Assembly: GCA_003194525.1 (NCBI GenBank)
Contig: NBIV01000036.1
Coordinates: forward strand, 1-64,000
Length of the DNA: 64,000 bases
Direction of reading: 5' to 3'
DNA from: Gracilariopsis chorda
Lineage: Eukaryota > Rhodophyta > Florideophyceae > Gracilariales > Gracilariaceae
The position numbers were made by a program, and so were the translations under genes. This document shows, one piece after another, positions 25,601 to 37,400 of this stretch. Below the pieces are notes generated by a model, which saw nothing but the letters and a program-made list of their open reading frames with translations, searched no databases and had not been told where the DNA came from. Position 1 is the first letter of the stretch, and each line of letters opens with the position of its first letter.

Positions 25601-27881
25601 CGAAAGGAAGGAGAGAGGAATCGGAGAATGAAGAAGACCATGATGATTATGCAACCCCTTCTCTCCCTATAGCAGACATCAACCCGGATCCAAATGATAT
25701 CCGAGATCCTCTCTGTATTGAACCGGAAGTACCGGATGAACCCAATCTGTGGTCTTTACATCCACTCTCTTCGTCCTTCCTTTCAAATAATTCTCGCCCA
25801 CTTGAGGCACCATCATTAGACGTTGGAGATACACTCCTCCACAAGGATGTCGGAGCTACGCCGCTTCGCATTCCTTCTCCAGGAGATACTCTCCACTCGT
25901 CTGAACAAGGAATTTTTGAAGGAAGTTAAGAAGGTTATCGGAGATCAACCAGTGTCGGAATCCAAACTCCAGTTCGCGCCGCGATGGATCATTTAAAAAG
26001 CCATTGACGCTGAAAAACGAAACTATATAGAAGCAGACGCCTATAAACCAGTTTCTATTCGCAGCCTTCCAAGAAATGCGAACATCATATCGTCCCACCA
26101 CTTCTTTGTCCTGAAATACCAAGGAGAAAGTGGTAAACTAAGGCTACGATGCAGACTGGTGCCCCATGGAAACCGAGATGCCAAAAAGGACTTGATACGT
26201 TCGGACTCTTCGACTGCACAGTTCACATGCATCCGTATGCTTCTATCCTTAGTAACACTATTCCACTTCCATCTCGGAAGCATTGATGTCTCCCGTGCAT
26301 ACCTACAATCCGGCGAGGTCAAGCGTGATATATACATGCGACCTCCCCGTGGTTGGACGACACATGTGGACGAAGTTTGGAAGCTTTTGAAGCCTGCATA
26401 CGGTCTAGGAGAATCTGGACGCCTCTGGCAATTGTGTATCGAGGAATGGCTTACCGATTATGGTTTCGAAACTATCCCGGGAATGCCACAACTGTTTGTG
26501 TTGCGCAAGGATGGAGAAATCGTCTTACTCCTTGCCAAACTGGTAGATGATCTCCTTCTTGGAGGCAAACCAACGACAATTCAAAAGTTTACCTCTGACC
26601 TAGCCAGGCGTTTCAAACTCAACCGCTCGCTGTCCCAGAACGAACTCATCTTCAGCCGACTGTGGATAAAGCTCCACAACGACAGCTCCGTAGAGATTTC
26701 AATGGCTGAGTTTATGGACACCATACAGCCAATTCCAATCTCAAGAGAGAGGAGGAAGGAGACTGAGGACAGGTGCACCCTCGATGAGATCAAATCCTTG
26801 CAATCGCTGGCAGGGAAGCTAAACTACGTAGGACATGGGGTGTTACCCCAAGCAGCCTTCTGTGCCAGCTACATGCAACAACTAGTACCTGAGATGCAAG
26901 TCAAGCACATGGTGAAGGCAAATCAGTTACTCTCACTGCTGAAAACGCTACATCCTACGTTGATGTACTTGGCCCCACCTGTCCCTTTAACAGCATCTAC
27001 CTTAGGAAATTGCAACCTCCTCGCATACTCCGATGCCAGCACCGGAAAGACGTCGTATGGCCAGACTGGCTTCTTGGCTGGTATTGCCTTTACGCTTGAG
27101 TCTAACACCGTCTATCATCTGATAGACTGGCATAGCTCTAAGCAAGGTCGGATATCGTTCAGCGCAATTGGCGCAGAAATCCTTGCTGCTGCTGAATCTG
27201 CTGATAGATCGTTTCTATTACACGAAGTCCTTTGCTCTCTTCTGAAGTCGTTTGGTTTACTAGTACTCATCGTGGATTCCTTTGGATTATATTCTACTAT
27301 CACGACTTTGCATGAATGCAGAGATTACCGACTTCGCCCGACTGTATCACGCTTGCGGGATTCATTTGAATGTGGTGATATTTCATCACTGCTATGGGTG
27401 TCGGGATCGTCTAATATTGCCTATGCTCTAACGAAAGGTAACGCATGTGCGTTTGGTAATCTTTCTAGAGTTAGCAGTACCGGCTTGATTCCAAAAGAGC
27501 TTCTCTCTACATTCTCTCAAAAGCTTGGCGCGTGGTCGCCGTCTTTTTTACATTCTCAATCTAACGGGTCAGCTATACAAAAAGATGGTGGCAATGCATA
27601 ATATTGGTTACCTGCATTCGAGTTCCCAGTGTACAAGGAAAGCAAAAAGAGTTTTGCTTAAGACTCGAGGCCGCCCCCAGCTGCGCTGCTCCCGCAATCA
27701 CGACGCATTGTGTCTCCATCACAGAGGCGGGGAATTACAGCCGAACTGGACATCCCTGCCCCCACAAAGAAGTGGGCCCTCAATACACCTGTCGGTGGTC
27801 AGCCTCCGCAATGGGTTTTGACACTGGCACTAGTTTCGTACCATGCGCCGTGATTACTTAACGGTCTCATTTCATCGAGCA

Positions 27882-27954
27882 CTCATTGCCGAGTATCGAA
27901 CTCGGGCTTTCATTATTCACTGCAGTGACAGTGTCTCCACTGAGCTACATGAAC
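27882..27954 (-). other. tRNA-like sequence (probably dead) near the copia 3' LTR
   Basis: On the minus strand a 73-nt stretch has a perfect A box (TAGCTCAGTGG) and B box (GTTCGATAC), a perfect 5-bp T stem (CCGAG/CTCGG) and a 5-bp anticodon stem (CACTG/CAGTG). However, the anticodon loop is one base short, the variable region is long, and only about four of seven acceptor pairs form. It lies in the untranslated tail of the copia element, 143 bp before the 3' LTR. It could be a captured tRNA gene or a tRNA-derived SINE head. A functional tRNA is unlikely. Confidence 0.45.
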
Positions 27955-28097
27955 TTTCTTCTATTGCTTGTCTTTTACGTTATGTATTTGTTCTATGCTC
28001 ACTTTGATGTTTTCGTACATGAGCGCAAAAAGTTGCTGCTGGAAATTGGTTTTGTAGTTGACTGGCGAAATTATCCGTCACCAGCCAAGGCCGGGAG

Positions 28098-28343
28098 TGT
28101 GCAAAGCCGGTGTGCAAGGCCTTGCATTGCTGGCTCCGCACAGCACCTTTGCCGGCTACTGATCTCGCGGAGCTTGCGCTGCTCAAATAAACTCTGCCCA
28201 AGCGGTCCTTGCACGTCCTTCGGGAAGGAGGGACCGCAGAGGGGGGACCTTGTGCCCGCCATATTTCGCCTGCGCCTCCGAGCGCATTCAGTATCCCAAC
28301 GACTCTCCAGACCCGCGCTTGCGACGCACCCTAATCTAGCTTA
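28098..28343 (+). repeat. 3' LTR of the young copia element
   Basis: Same borders as the 5' LTR (TGTGC...GCTTA), 246 bp, three visible differences, and followed directly by the GTGTG duplication at 28344. Confidence 0.9.
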
Positions 28344-28348
28344 GTGTG

Positions 28349-30200
28349 ATCCGAAATATTGTTTATTGTCCTACCTGTGAATTTGTAATGGGCCCCGTTC
28401 CATCGGTCTGTGGCGATTTCTAGCGGATTTTTTGGGCATTTGTCGATTATAGTGCCTTTGTTTGAGGTAAATGTGTCTTTTCCATAGCGTTGGGCTAGGT
28501 CTTGGACTGATAGAAGGTTGCTGTGGAGTTCTGGGTTGCCATTGGCTTCGGTAACTAAGATCTTATTCCTGTTCATGCTGAGTGGGATTATACTACTGTA
28601 GGTGCATCTGGTCGGCTTGTTGGCAGATTGAGTTTGGGGCTCAGTTGTGATGGGAATCATTGGCAAGGTGGGATGGATGACATGGTTTGGGTAAGTTCTG
28701 CTATTGAGAATGCATTTAACGGTAGATGCGGCGTCTTGTTCTGGGCAGAGTTAGATGCCTTGTGCGTGAGGGAGAGTTGGTATCGTCTGCGGTTATGGAG
28801 GTTGTTCCGTGAGAGGCTGATATGGGTAAGGGGTACGTGTGGTGATTCTGTGCGAAGGGGTTTTGTGGTGCCTGGGGTTTAGTTGTTCTGAACTTGGGGT
28901 GGCTGGGGTCTCTGCACTGTTCGTCCATGTGGTCGCAGTGGCCACCGAGGGCTTTGTGGTATGCAAAGAGCTGATTGTAAGATAAGCGACGTCCCTGGAA
29001 GTAGGGGTGGGTGTGAGTTTGATAGTAGTATGGTTTGGGAGGGGGCGGGCCGTTGTCCCTGGTGATTGGTTGGGGTAGACGCATGTCGTGGGGCTGGTGA
29101 AATGCGTTGATACAGGCTGGAGAGAGATTTGAAGACCCTCGTAACGCTCTTCATGGTGGTTGTTTTGTTTTTTATAATTGGTCAGAGGATTAGGATGAGT
29201 GTAAGGTTGTGTTTGAGTCCGGAAATGATGAATTCTACGGTTGTTTCTTCCACTTCGATAGCGAGATACATGACTGCTACCGTCTGCTGACGGATTTTGT
29301 GATGGGCTGCAAGATAGGTGTCGACCGCGGAATCAGTTTGATAAAGTATGTTGTTAGCTTCCGTTTTAAGGAACTGATAATCGTCGTTTGTGAACTGGTT
29401 CATATAGACAATATTATATGCTGCACAAGGTCTTGTGGTCTTGCTTCGTGTTACGAAACTAGTACAAGGCGAAGTATTTCGTTTTGAGACACTGCCTAAC
29501 ACTGCATCAAGGAGACGGATTTGCGTTTTGATGTGAGTTGATGGGCGTATTCTTCAGCTCGAGGATGTGGGTTGCATTGGAGTTGTGGGAGGGCGTCAAT
29601 GATTGCCGCTTACGTCTTCAGTACAAGGTATCAGAGGGCCTGGTTTGAACTGTCTAGCTCTGGGATTTTGTGTTGTTTGTCTGCTTCTGTGTCTGAGATG
29701 GTGGCTGTAAATGAAATTGTTGGTCGTTGAGTGGTATATACTAAGTGATGGATGTATTGCTGGGTAGGAGGCACGTTATTGTAAAGGTGCTGGATGTATG
29801 GATACTGGCGAATTTGCCGACCAAGTCGCCGGGGGAGTTGCCGGTCGCGGTTAGCCGTGTTAGATTTTTGGATCTGAGCTGGTATGGAGTCTGCGCTAAG
29901 TACGTTTGCCCATGCCCCGTTAGTGAGTGACACTGATTGTTTACGTTTTTTCGTCGTTGTCTTGAGCTCACTTATCTTCTGTGTTGCTACCGTAAGGCTA
30001 TGCGGTATGAAACGCTTTCCTCTGAAAGTAGATTCTGAACTGATGGTTTGTATCCATCGGGATATGGCGCACACTTTTGGGTGTAAATAGAACTCTCCGC
30101 CGAGAATTACCTACTTTGCGCACCAGAAAAAGTTCGAAAATTGTGGCTCGTGAACTGCCGTGAGCTGATTGCATTTTGTGAGCGTACGATTTGTTTCCGC
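28349..30200 (-). mobile_element. Older copia-like remnant, minus strand
   Basis: Read on the minus strand the order is: a gag N-terminal part (about 30070-29630), a gag segment (about 29500-29180), a zinc-binding stretch with spaced His and Cys (HKALGGHCDHMDEQC, about 28980-28930), then the protease-to-pre-integrase junction with the typical HSNLLSV phrase (about 28560). It is broken in several places. The rest was separated from it by the young copia insertion at 28344 or has been lost. Confidence 0.55.
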
Positions 30201-30652
30201 TCACGCATGATGTATAATTCTGAGCGGAAACTGTAGTTGTCACTCAGAACAGCATACCTTGCGTGCATTCTAAAAATAGAAACCAATGTAACTCATGGGG
30301 TGCAGAAACTGGTTCCCTACAGTCTGCGAAAATACAAACGCAAGATCTATTGCTTACTCCCGCACTACGGCATTCTTCACCCAATTGATCATGTTATCAG
30401 TACTGTAAAAGCTATGTATTTGTTAATTAATATCATGTGCCTATAGATACAAAAGGTCATTTACTTGTTATACAACTGGTTGATTACCAAAAACGGCAAG
30501 AACAGGGGGGCAAAAAATAAACTCTAAAAAGTAACTGTTCTGGACGTTGCCGTCAGGTCAACGATACTTTAATGCCCAAGCACTCCAGAAATGCTTTTTA
30601 ATACGTGACTACATCACGTGAACTCCTCAAAAACGGTGCATCTTGATTATCA
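30201..30652. other. AT-rich interval without a gene
   Basis: No coding signal is recognised. A transposon terminal repeat might begin near the G-run at about 30505, but no inverted partner was found after 31820. Confidence 0.4.
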
Positions 30653-31820
30653 ATGGCATCAGCAGGCCATCTCTCTGAATTTGAAAAAGGTGAAATTTTC
30701 GCCATGCAGAGCGGGCAAATACCACTGTGAAAAAATGCCGAGCAGCTCAACAGAGTGATATCAAACGTATCTAGTTTTCTAAAGCGTTACCACAGGCAGA
30801 AACGATACTGTAGCACCCAAAAACGTTCTTAAGCTAACAGACACCAGCAAACCTCTTTTAATTAAATTGACCTCTACTGGAAACTATAGTGTCTATGCGT
30901 TTAGACTGAGCCTGGATTAAAAGGTTGGAATTTGCCAAATGCAAAAAATTGTACGCAGTACGCCCCACTTAAAGTACCAAAAAATTTTGAAGGCTGCCAG
31001 AATGATATCGCAAAAATTGCCCGGAAAAAGATTGCAGTTATATAAGTAAGATGTGATCATTTCTGGAGAAAACTGGTTTTGAAGATGAAATAGAGTTTAA
31101 TATGGATGGTCCCGGTGGGTTGAAGTTCTACTGGCACGATTTAAAGAAATATACTGGTAAGTTCTTGACGAGGCAAACCGGTGGTGAGTTGGTCATGGTC
31201 TGGAGTGCTATGTTGTTTTATGGTGTTTTAAATTGATGTTTATTGATGACAAAAAAAATTCCAAGAATTATTGTAAGACGTCAAAAAATAGTTTACTGCC
31301 TTTTGTGGGAGATTGTTTTGGAGAATCCCATCCGTATATTTGGCAGCAGAATAATGCTTCTACACAAACTGCTAACTTAACCAGTTTTCGAATCTTGGAG
31401 AATAGTTGGCGAAGATTGCCGTGGGCGGCAAAGGTCCTAGATCTGAGTACTATTAAAAGTGTCTGGCGAGATATGAATAGGAAAGTCTATTGTTGCTATG
31501 AACAGTTCGATAGTACTGATGAGCTGAAGGCTACAATGGTCAAAGTCTGAGACGAGCTTTTGACTGAATACTTGCTCAAACTCGACAACAGTCTGAAGCG
31601 TCGCTTTTTAGCTGTTATAGATGCCAAAGGAATCGCCACAACGTATGCATATTTGTGCGCTACCAGGCAATGGATAAAGTGTAAGCGTTTACATTTCGCA
31701 GTCTGGAAGAAGCATCCAGGATTGTTTATTGGACGACGCGCAATTGCTTATAATATGGCGACAATTCATTCCCGCTTGTGCAGTATGAGATGTGTTAACG
31801 TCCTTTCATATCTCTAATGC
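30653..31820 (+). mobile_element. Tc1/mariner DNA transposon, inactive
   Basis: From the ATG at 30653 the product starts MASAGHLSEFEKGEIFAMQ, a Tc1-type helix-turn-helix start. Around 31085-31200 it carries the NMDGPGG...FYWHDLK...MVWSAM block that surrounds the first catalytic Asp of Tc1 transposases. At about 31340 the second-Asp block reads QQNNAST where the family has QQDNAS, so the catalytic Asp is Asn. At about 31430-31465 the third-acid block PDLNPIENVW is degraded to TIKSVW. Several stops and at least two frame changes occur. The element is dead. Terminal repeats were not identified. Confidence 0.82.
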
Positions 31821-33281
31821 CACTGTTCATTGATAAATCGATCTTCATCAAATTTTGACCGTGTTGGCCAAACTGCGCCGTAGATCGATATATCGACCAG
31901 GGGAGCCATTTAGAAGGCAATCTCAACGGCTGTGAGCCAATGTTACAGTTCTTTGGATTACACATTGAGCCTGACGACTGTAATGTGCGGATCTTCAGGA
32001 AAAATTTCGAAGTTCAACATCAAAAATCCGATGTGTAGAACTGGATCTATCCGTGGTTGCGCACAAGGCACCTTACACGATGGAAGAACCTCGCTCCACC
32101 GTTCACAACGTCCCTTTTTCGTGTGAGTTAGCAATCCCTACTCCACACGAAAGCCCTTCAATCCCTCGGCAACCTCCAATAGCGGCTGCTGCCGCCAACC
32201 CCACTACTCCTAGGCCCTGAACCCCGCAACATGGCAGGTGCCCAAACGCCTACAGTACAAACAATGACGCTGTGGCAGCGCGTCAATGCCGGTCCAGCAG
32301 ACATTTCGAGCGCCCGTGTGCTGACTAGCCCTCTGCTGCTGGCAGCATCTCAAGGAAGAGGAGGTACCAAGGGAAGAGGTGGTGTAAGGGGGATAGAGGG
32401 AAGGGGTGGTCCGACTACATCTATTCGAGGGAGGGCAGGGGAAAAAGAACTGAGGTTACTGGTGGTGGTGGTTGGTCTTCGTGGAGAGGTGGAGGATGCA
32501 GGACAAGAGGTGGGCGGTCAGGGCGGGGGCCTGATCCAACCCATGGTTGGTCTTTAAAAGTTTCAAAGTATAGTAGTATGGTCATGGAAACGGATTTAAC
32601 TGAAAAAATGATGGAGGATCGTTCGAAAATGTGCTGTTCGAGTGCTGTGAGGAACTTAGAAGTGCAGTGCAATGTCTGTGGTATCTCTTCAACAAGGGCT
32701 GGTGTGTTGGTAATATTGATTGACAGTCGTCTTCACCAGCTTACGCAATGGCCAAATGAGTTTATTGTGCATAAAGAGGTGTCTCAAAGCACTGTTACCC
32801 TTGCCACCGTGTACTGCTACGTTTCCGTGCTGTTTCTGTCAGTGGTTGAAAGACCGTACGGACTACTAAATGAGGGCGTAGGGTGGCGGATGTCGGGAGG
32901 GTGAGGTGGTAGAGGGAGAAAAGAAAGGTGGACAGGTGGCGAGACTGCACCTGACGCACGGAGAGACAGTGAATATGGAGTACGTCGCACGTGTCCCAAC
33001 GGGAGAAGTGACAAGCGATACGTGGGGGAATATCGGGCAGAATAGGGATGTACTGTTGCTGGCTGAAGTGCCAAATTTGTAGAGCGGCACCTAGTAGTTT
33101 TATTACTTTAGAGAAGACAGAGCAGTGTATGGCGCACGTCCTGGTTCCACTTAGCCCGCGGATATAGCACCTCCACCCTCAGTGAAGCTAGACGTCATCC
33201 CACCAAACGGACCAGTTTGTTGTGCTAGCTGGTGATAAAGACTGCCCACTACCCAGTTCTACTAACCCACACGGTAAAACC
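31821..33281. other. Interval with no firm gene; RG-rich frame at 32231
   Basis: A plus-strand frame of 108 codons from the ATG at 32231 has an Arg-Gly-rich stretch (GRGGTKGRGG), and a second frame at 32584-32904 holds a few Cys residues. Neither has a recognisable domain. They might be decayed N-terminal parts of transposase T1 downstream, or chance. Confidence 0.25.
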
Positions 33282-34195
33282 TGTGGTGCAATCCCGGTGT
33301 GGGAAAGGCACCCAAGGCAGCTCGAAGCCTTGCTCTCTTGGAGAGGTAGGCCCAGCTGGGTAGAGCCCTCCGTGTCCCGTATGACGGGTGTAACTCCGTC
33401 GGGAGCCTGGATGTACCTCGGAGGTTTAGGGGTTAGAACGGGTCGGAACCACGGCTGGTCCGGAAGTAGCCTGCGAACAGTGGAACAAAAGAGGGAAAGG
33501 AACCACCCGACGGGGGCGTGCGGAAAGCGGGAACAGACCCCGGAGGGGGGGTGCCGATACACACACACGAACACGCACCGCGCGGCGGTTAGGGGATATG
33601 AGGGGAAGGGATGGTCTCACGGTCTCACGACACACGTCGGTAATATCAATACCCAAAACTGGGGCGGAGATAGGGCCTGTACGGGCGGTCACACGACAAC
33701 AACGAATACCACGAGTGGTCACAACCCACTGGGTACGACGAGCACGGTCTCCTCGGTGGTGCGAGTCGGGTGAAACTATCGGGCAAGCGGTGTACCTCCG
33801 CGAGGAGTTAGACACTTCGCATGGCGAATAGAGTCAGAGCCGAACTCTTGTTACTTTTCTTGGTGAGCTCGCCGCCGTGCGGCCGACGCTCAAGTACTAG
33901 CTCAGTGCAGTACAGTAGGTAGTGCACTAGCCTAAGTAAAATTAACCCCTAAACTATACTAAAATAAGTAGCCGTTTTGGGCCTCCTGGCCGGGGCTGTA
34001 GCCACGTGTCCACCACCCTTGCCAGGCAAGTACCACAAAATATGAATGTTCCCATAACCACCCTGGGTAACCCGACCGCTAATTAGCCCGGTAAACGGGG
34101 GCTAAAATTCATGCATCCCGCTTCATCGCTCGCACCGAGTACACCTCAGATATGAGTTTCACCATCGCCCGTACGCGGGAATGTATTGCACTACA
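33282..34195 (-). repeat. Solo LTR of the young gypsy family, inverted
   Basis: An exact-length (914 bp) inverted match to the LTR at 7346-8259, with about four differences found by eye. It is flanked by a perfect 5-bp target duplication AAACC (33277-33281 and 34196-34200), so it is a true insertion reduced to one LTR by recombination between the two LTRs. Confidence 0.95.
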
Positions 34196-34439
34196 AAACC
34201 ATAGCTGTACACGACCGCCAACGCTCTACGCGTGTTCTCTGACCACGCCTGACGTAGTTGCCCGTCTGGTTCCGCAGCCCTCAATCAGCATCTCCTGGCT
34301 TCGACCGTTTGGATCATGGAGCCCATCTTCCGCCCGGGCTCTCTAGGAAAATCGTTCACTGACAGCTGAGGTACGTCCGAACGGTGAGCACCTTACGCAA
34401 AGCATTGCACTTCTCCACACGTCACACACGACCGGTTTT

Positions 34440-37400
34440 GGGTTTGAAAGGGCAACTGACAAGCTCCGACAGTTTGAGAGCATTCCGTAGTCGCTGAAAA
34501 GTATGCAGTTCATGTCAGAGAAGATGAAGGCATACTATCGTACCAGAAAGGGCGATGAAGGCAATCTCACTTGGATCGCACAACGCGACCGAACAAGACA
34601 ACTGACAGAATTTGAAAACCTGGCGTTGAGGGACACACGCAAAGTAATATTAACGCTGTTGCAGCTTTTCGCAACTCTCGATGATGACATATTTGGTACC
34701 AGAGCAGCGGACAATCCTGTGAAAACACTGAGTTGTAGAAAAGTGAACAGAGAAGGAGAATCCGCTGAAGCCATAGCTGACGCCGTGTTTCGCGTTGTTT
34801 TCGGTATAAGATTTAGGCTTCGGGGCGAGGCTCATGTGCAATCGGTCATAAAGCTTCAATATCTTTTGCTTGATGGACTTGGAGAGAATTTTCTGAACAC
34901 TTGCATCGTTACCGCGGACAGAGGGTACGGAAGAGGAGCCTTCTCTGGAGTTGTTTTCTGATTTTGGAGTGGGCTCGGTTTTGGTCATGTCTGACCACCT
35001 CTTGAGGGTAAGTCCGTTTGTCGGTGCGTGGTTTATAAACCCTGCACGTGGTGTAGAGCAAAATGTTGCAACTGAGGGAGAGAGAGAAGCGCTAGGAGAA
35101 ATTGTGGGAGATTCCATTGGGCATTCGGGCGCGGAGACAAGGGTGGCTAACGTCAAGATGAGCGTGCAGTCCGCAGGTGCAAGGAGTGAAAGTTGTACAT
35201 ATCTTTCTTCCGTTGCTGCAACAGCTGCTGCTTCAGGTCTTGCCCTACACACGCAGCAAGTACTCGACCGCCGGAAAGAGTTCGTTATTTACGACAGACC
35301 ATCTTTGGGGCCGGCTTGTTTCGTTGCAACAAAATCATTGTGCACCGGATTGAGCCGTTCTGTGGAACATTCCAGGATTGCAGCTGTTGCACTTAGGGAG
35401 TCTGGCACAGGCACGTTCTCCAAAGTGCTTCGGTTCATGTACACTGTGCCACATAGTATACAAGGAAACTTGAAAACTTGGGTGGCAGTTGCCAAACCGA
35501 GCGTTCACTTGACAAAAGCTCTGTTTCATGAAATCAGAGGAAAGGGGGGCAGCTACCAGGACCTTAAGGAGCTACCACAGAATGTGATACTGGAGAATTG
35601 CCGACCCCTCACAGTTGGTCAGCAATGCGCTGACTGGTTCGTATTGCGACAATTTCGCGTCACCAGAACCATTTCAGGACAAGTTTTGTTAAGCAGGTGG
35701 AGGTAAGAGAAATGCTGGTGTTGGAGGGTGTTACTTCTGGCGAGGAAACAGGTGCAGAGAGCTAGTTTGGGTTATTCTGAAGTGGCTGGTATAGCTCGAA
35801 GGTTTCCACGGAACCCATGATGAGAGGCACAATCAATGAGCAAGCTGGTTGAAGCGCGCTAACAGATAAGAAGTTTGTCTAAGAGGTTTTCGAGATCGGT
35901 ATGGTCACAGTGAAGGACGCGCAATACTTGGCTTGCTCCCCTGATGGTGTTTTCATTCTCCACAGGCAGTAATTTTGAGATTGAGAAGCATATCTTGGTG
36001 TCGATTTGGAAGTGGGAGACACGCCATTTGTATTAGCAGCTGTTGAGATCAAAACTCGAATTGCAGCTTCCAGTCTCGAGGCAGCTACAACGCTATCAAC
36101 AACTGTTGATTCAGTCCGAGGTTGGCAAGGAAATGCTTCGGAAGTACATCCAGAGGGAGCACATGACCCAGGTAATTCATCAATTAGTTGTGCTGAACTT
36201 TGGCCTGGCGTTGTACATTTGTGCGGCAGAAACGGGAATATTGTACATGGCGGTCGTGAAGTGCTCCAAAAGTCTACTTCAGCGCTGTCGCGATGCCATT
36301 ATGACTGTAGTCAGCCCAGTCATTTTTTGGGCACACGAAAGAGTGCCGGAACTACCCTCTCATGTCAAGCATCATTGCTGTAGTGAAATCCCCGGAAGCG
36401 GGAGAGCATCCAAAGATGTTTGGAATCTTTCCTCGTTACAGTTGAGCCCAGCTGGGTAGAGCTCTCCCAAGAGTGGCACGACTATGTCGGGTGGTAAGGC
36501 CAAGGCCACCCGTCGTGCCTTCCGCAGGGAGGCTGAGACAAGAATCGGGTATCCGCAGGAGCGGTGTGTGGGGGTGGTCGTCCTCTAGATAGTTGAGTTT
36601 TCCACGTTCGTGGCACGCGCGAACACGAGCCGTGGGTAGCGGGAAAGCTACTCTGTAAACGGAAAAAGAAAGGGGGAGCTGAGTCACGAGTTTTGTGACG
36701 AAGACTAACGGCAGTGCCAGTAGATAATTGTTATACAAGGCGAACACCAAGACAGTTGGAATAACAATCCGAGTACTGAGGCCCTTTGGACGGGCAAGGG
36801 GGTTCGACTTTCCGTATGCTACGGTGCTTCCATCCAAGGAAGAGTAGAAAACACAAGAAGGCGGTCAGGTCTAGAGCAAACTCCCCAGGTTAGGGTCCCT
36901 TGATGGGAACGGTTTACTGGTGTGACGGCAACTCGCTGGAGCACTAAGTACTAACCATTCCAGAAATGGGTGTAGAAATAATAAATAAAGTTAACTAAAT
37001 TACTCCACTTTGGTGGTTCATGGCCACTACCGTGGCCAACCGCCAATTGACTCTTCCTTGTCCCTCGTTTCAAATCCACTATTAGTTTTCGTAGTTCATG
37101 CAATGACTACATTACCGAAACATTGGGGAAATCAACAAAGTACCAACAATCCCTTCCTGAGGGCATTGCAACTCAATTGCAAGGACATGCTCTTGTCGTC
37201 TTGGCAATTCTGGCAGATAATGGATGAGCATGTCAAGGCAAATGGTCCTTTCCCGCCGTTGAAAGTTTTTGAACACGGCTCTCACAGTTTTTACTTTAAG
37301 ACGGGGGCCAGTGTCGATGGAGCCGCACAGTTGCGAGCTATGATGAGATCTTCAACATCCCATTTCCAATGGAAACAGAAAATCGTCTCTCAGATCATCA

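Larger units (their letters stand above)
22412..28343 (+). mobile_element. Young Ty1/copia element with both LTRs
   Basis: Two 246-bp LTRs (22412-22657, 28098-28343) differ at only three positions that I could see. They are flanked by identical 5-bp target duplications GTGTG (22407-22411, 28344-28348). Inside are gag from 22661, right after the LTR, a zinc knuckle (CFDCGDPHHSAGNEACP, about 23775-23820), a protease region (about 24050-24130), integrase (about 24700-25350, with acidic residues in QVDYLF, SADQEF and SVESDNE), reverse transcriptase (about 25980-26560, SIDVSRAYL and LVDDLLLGG) and RNase H (about 27000-27540). Integrase before RT defines copia. It looks almost whole with only a few breaks and is recent, inserted in an older minus-strand copia-like remnant. 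Confidence 0.92.

Noticed and set aside
29745-30446. Plus-strand frames in the older copia-like remnant
   Set aside because: Opposite to the minus-strand gag-like reading, AT-rich, with no domains.
32231-32557. RG-rich protein as a host RNA-binding gene
   Set aside because: No RNA-binding domain, no conserved start context, and it sits in decayed transposon sequence; kept only as a low-confidence note.
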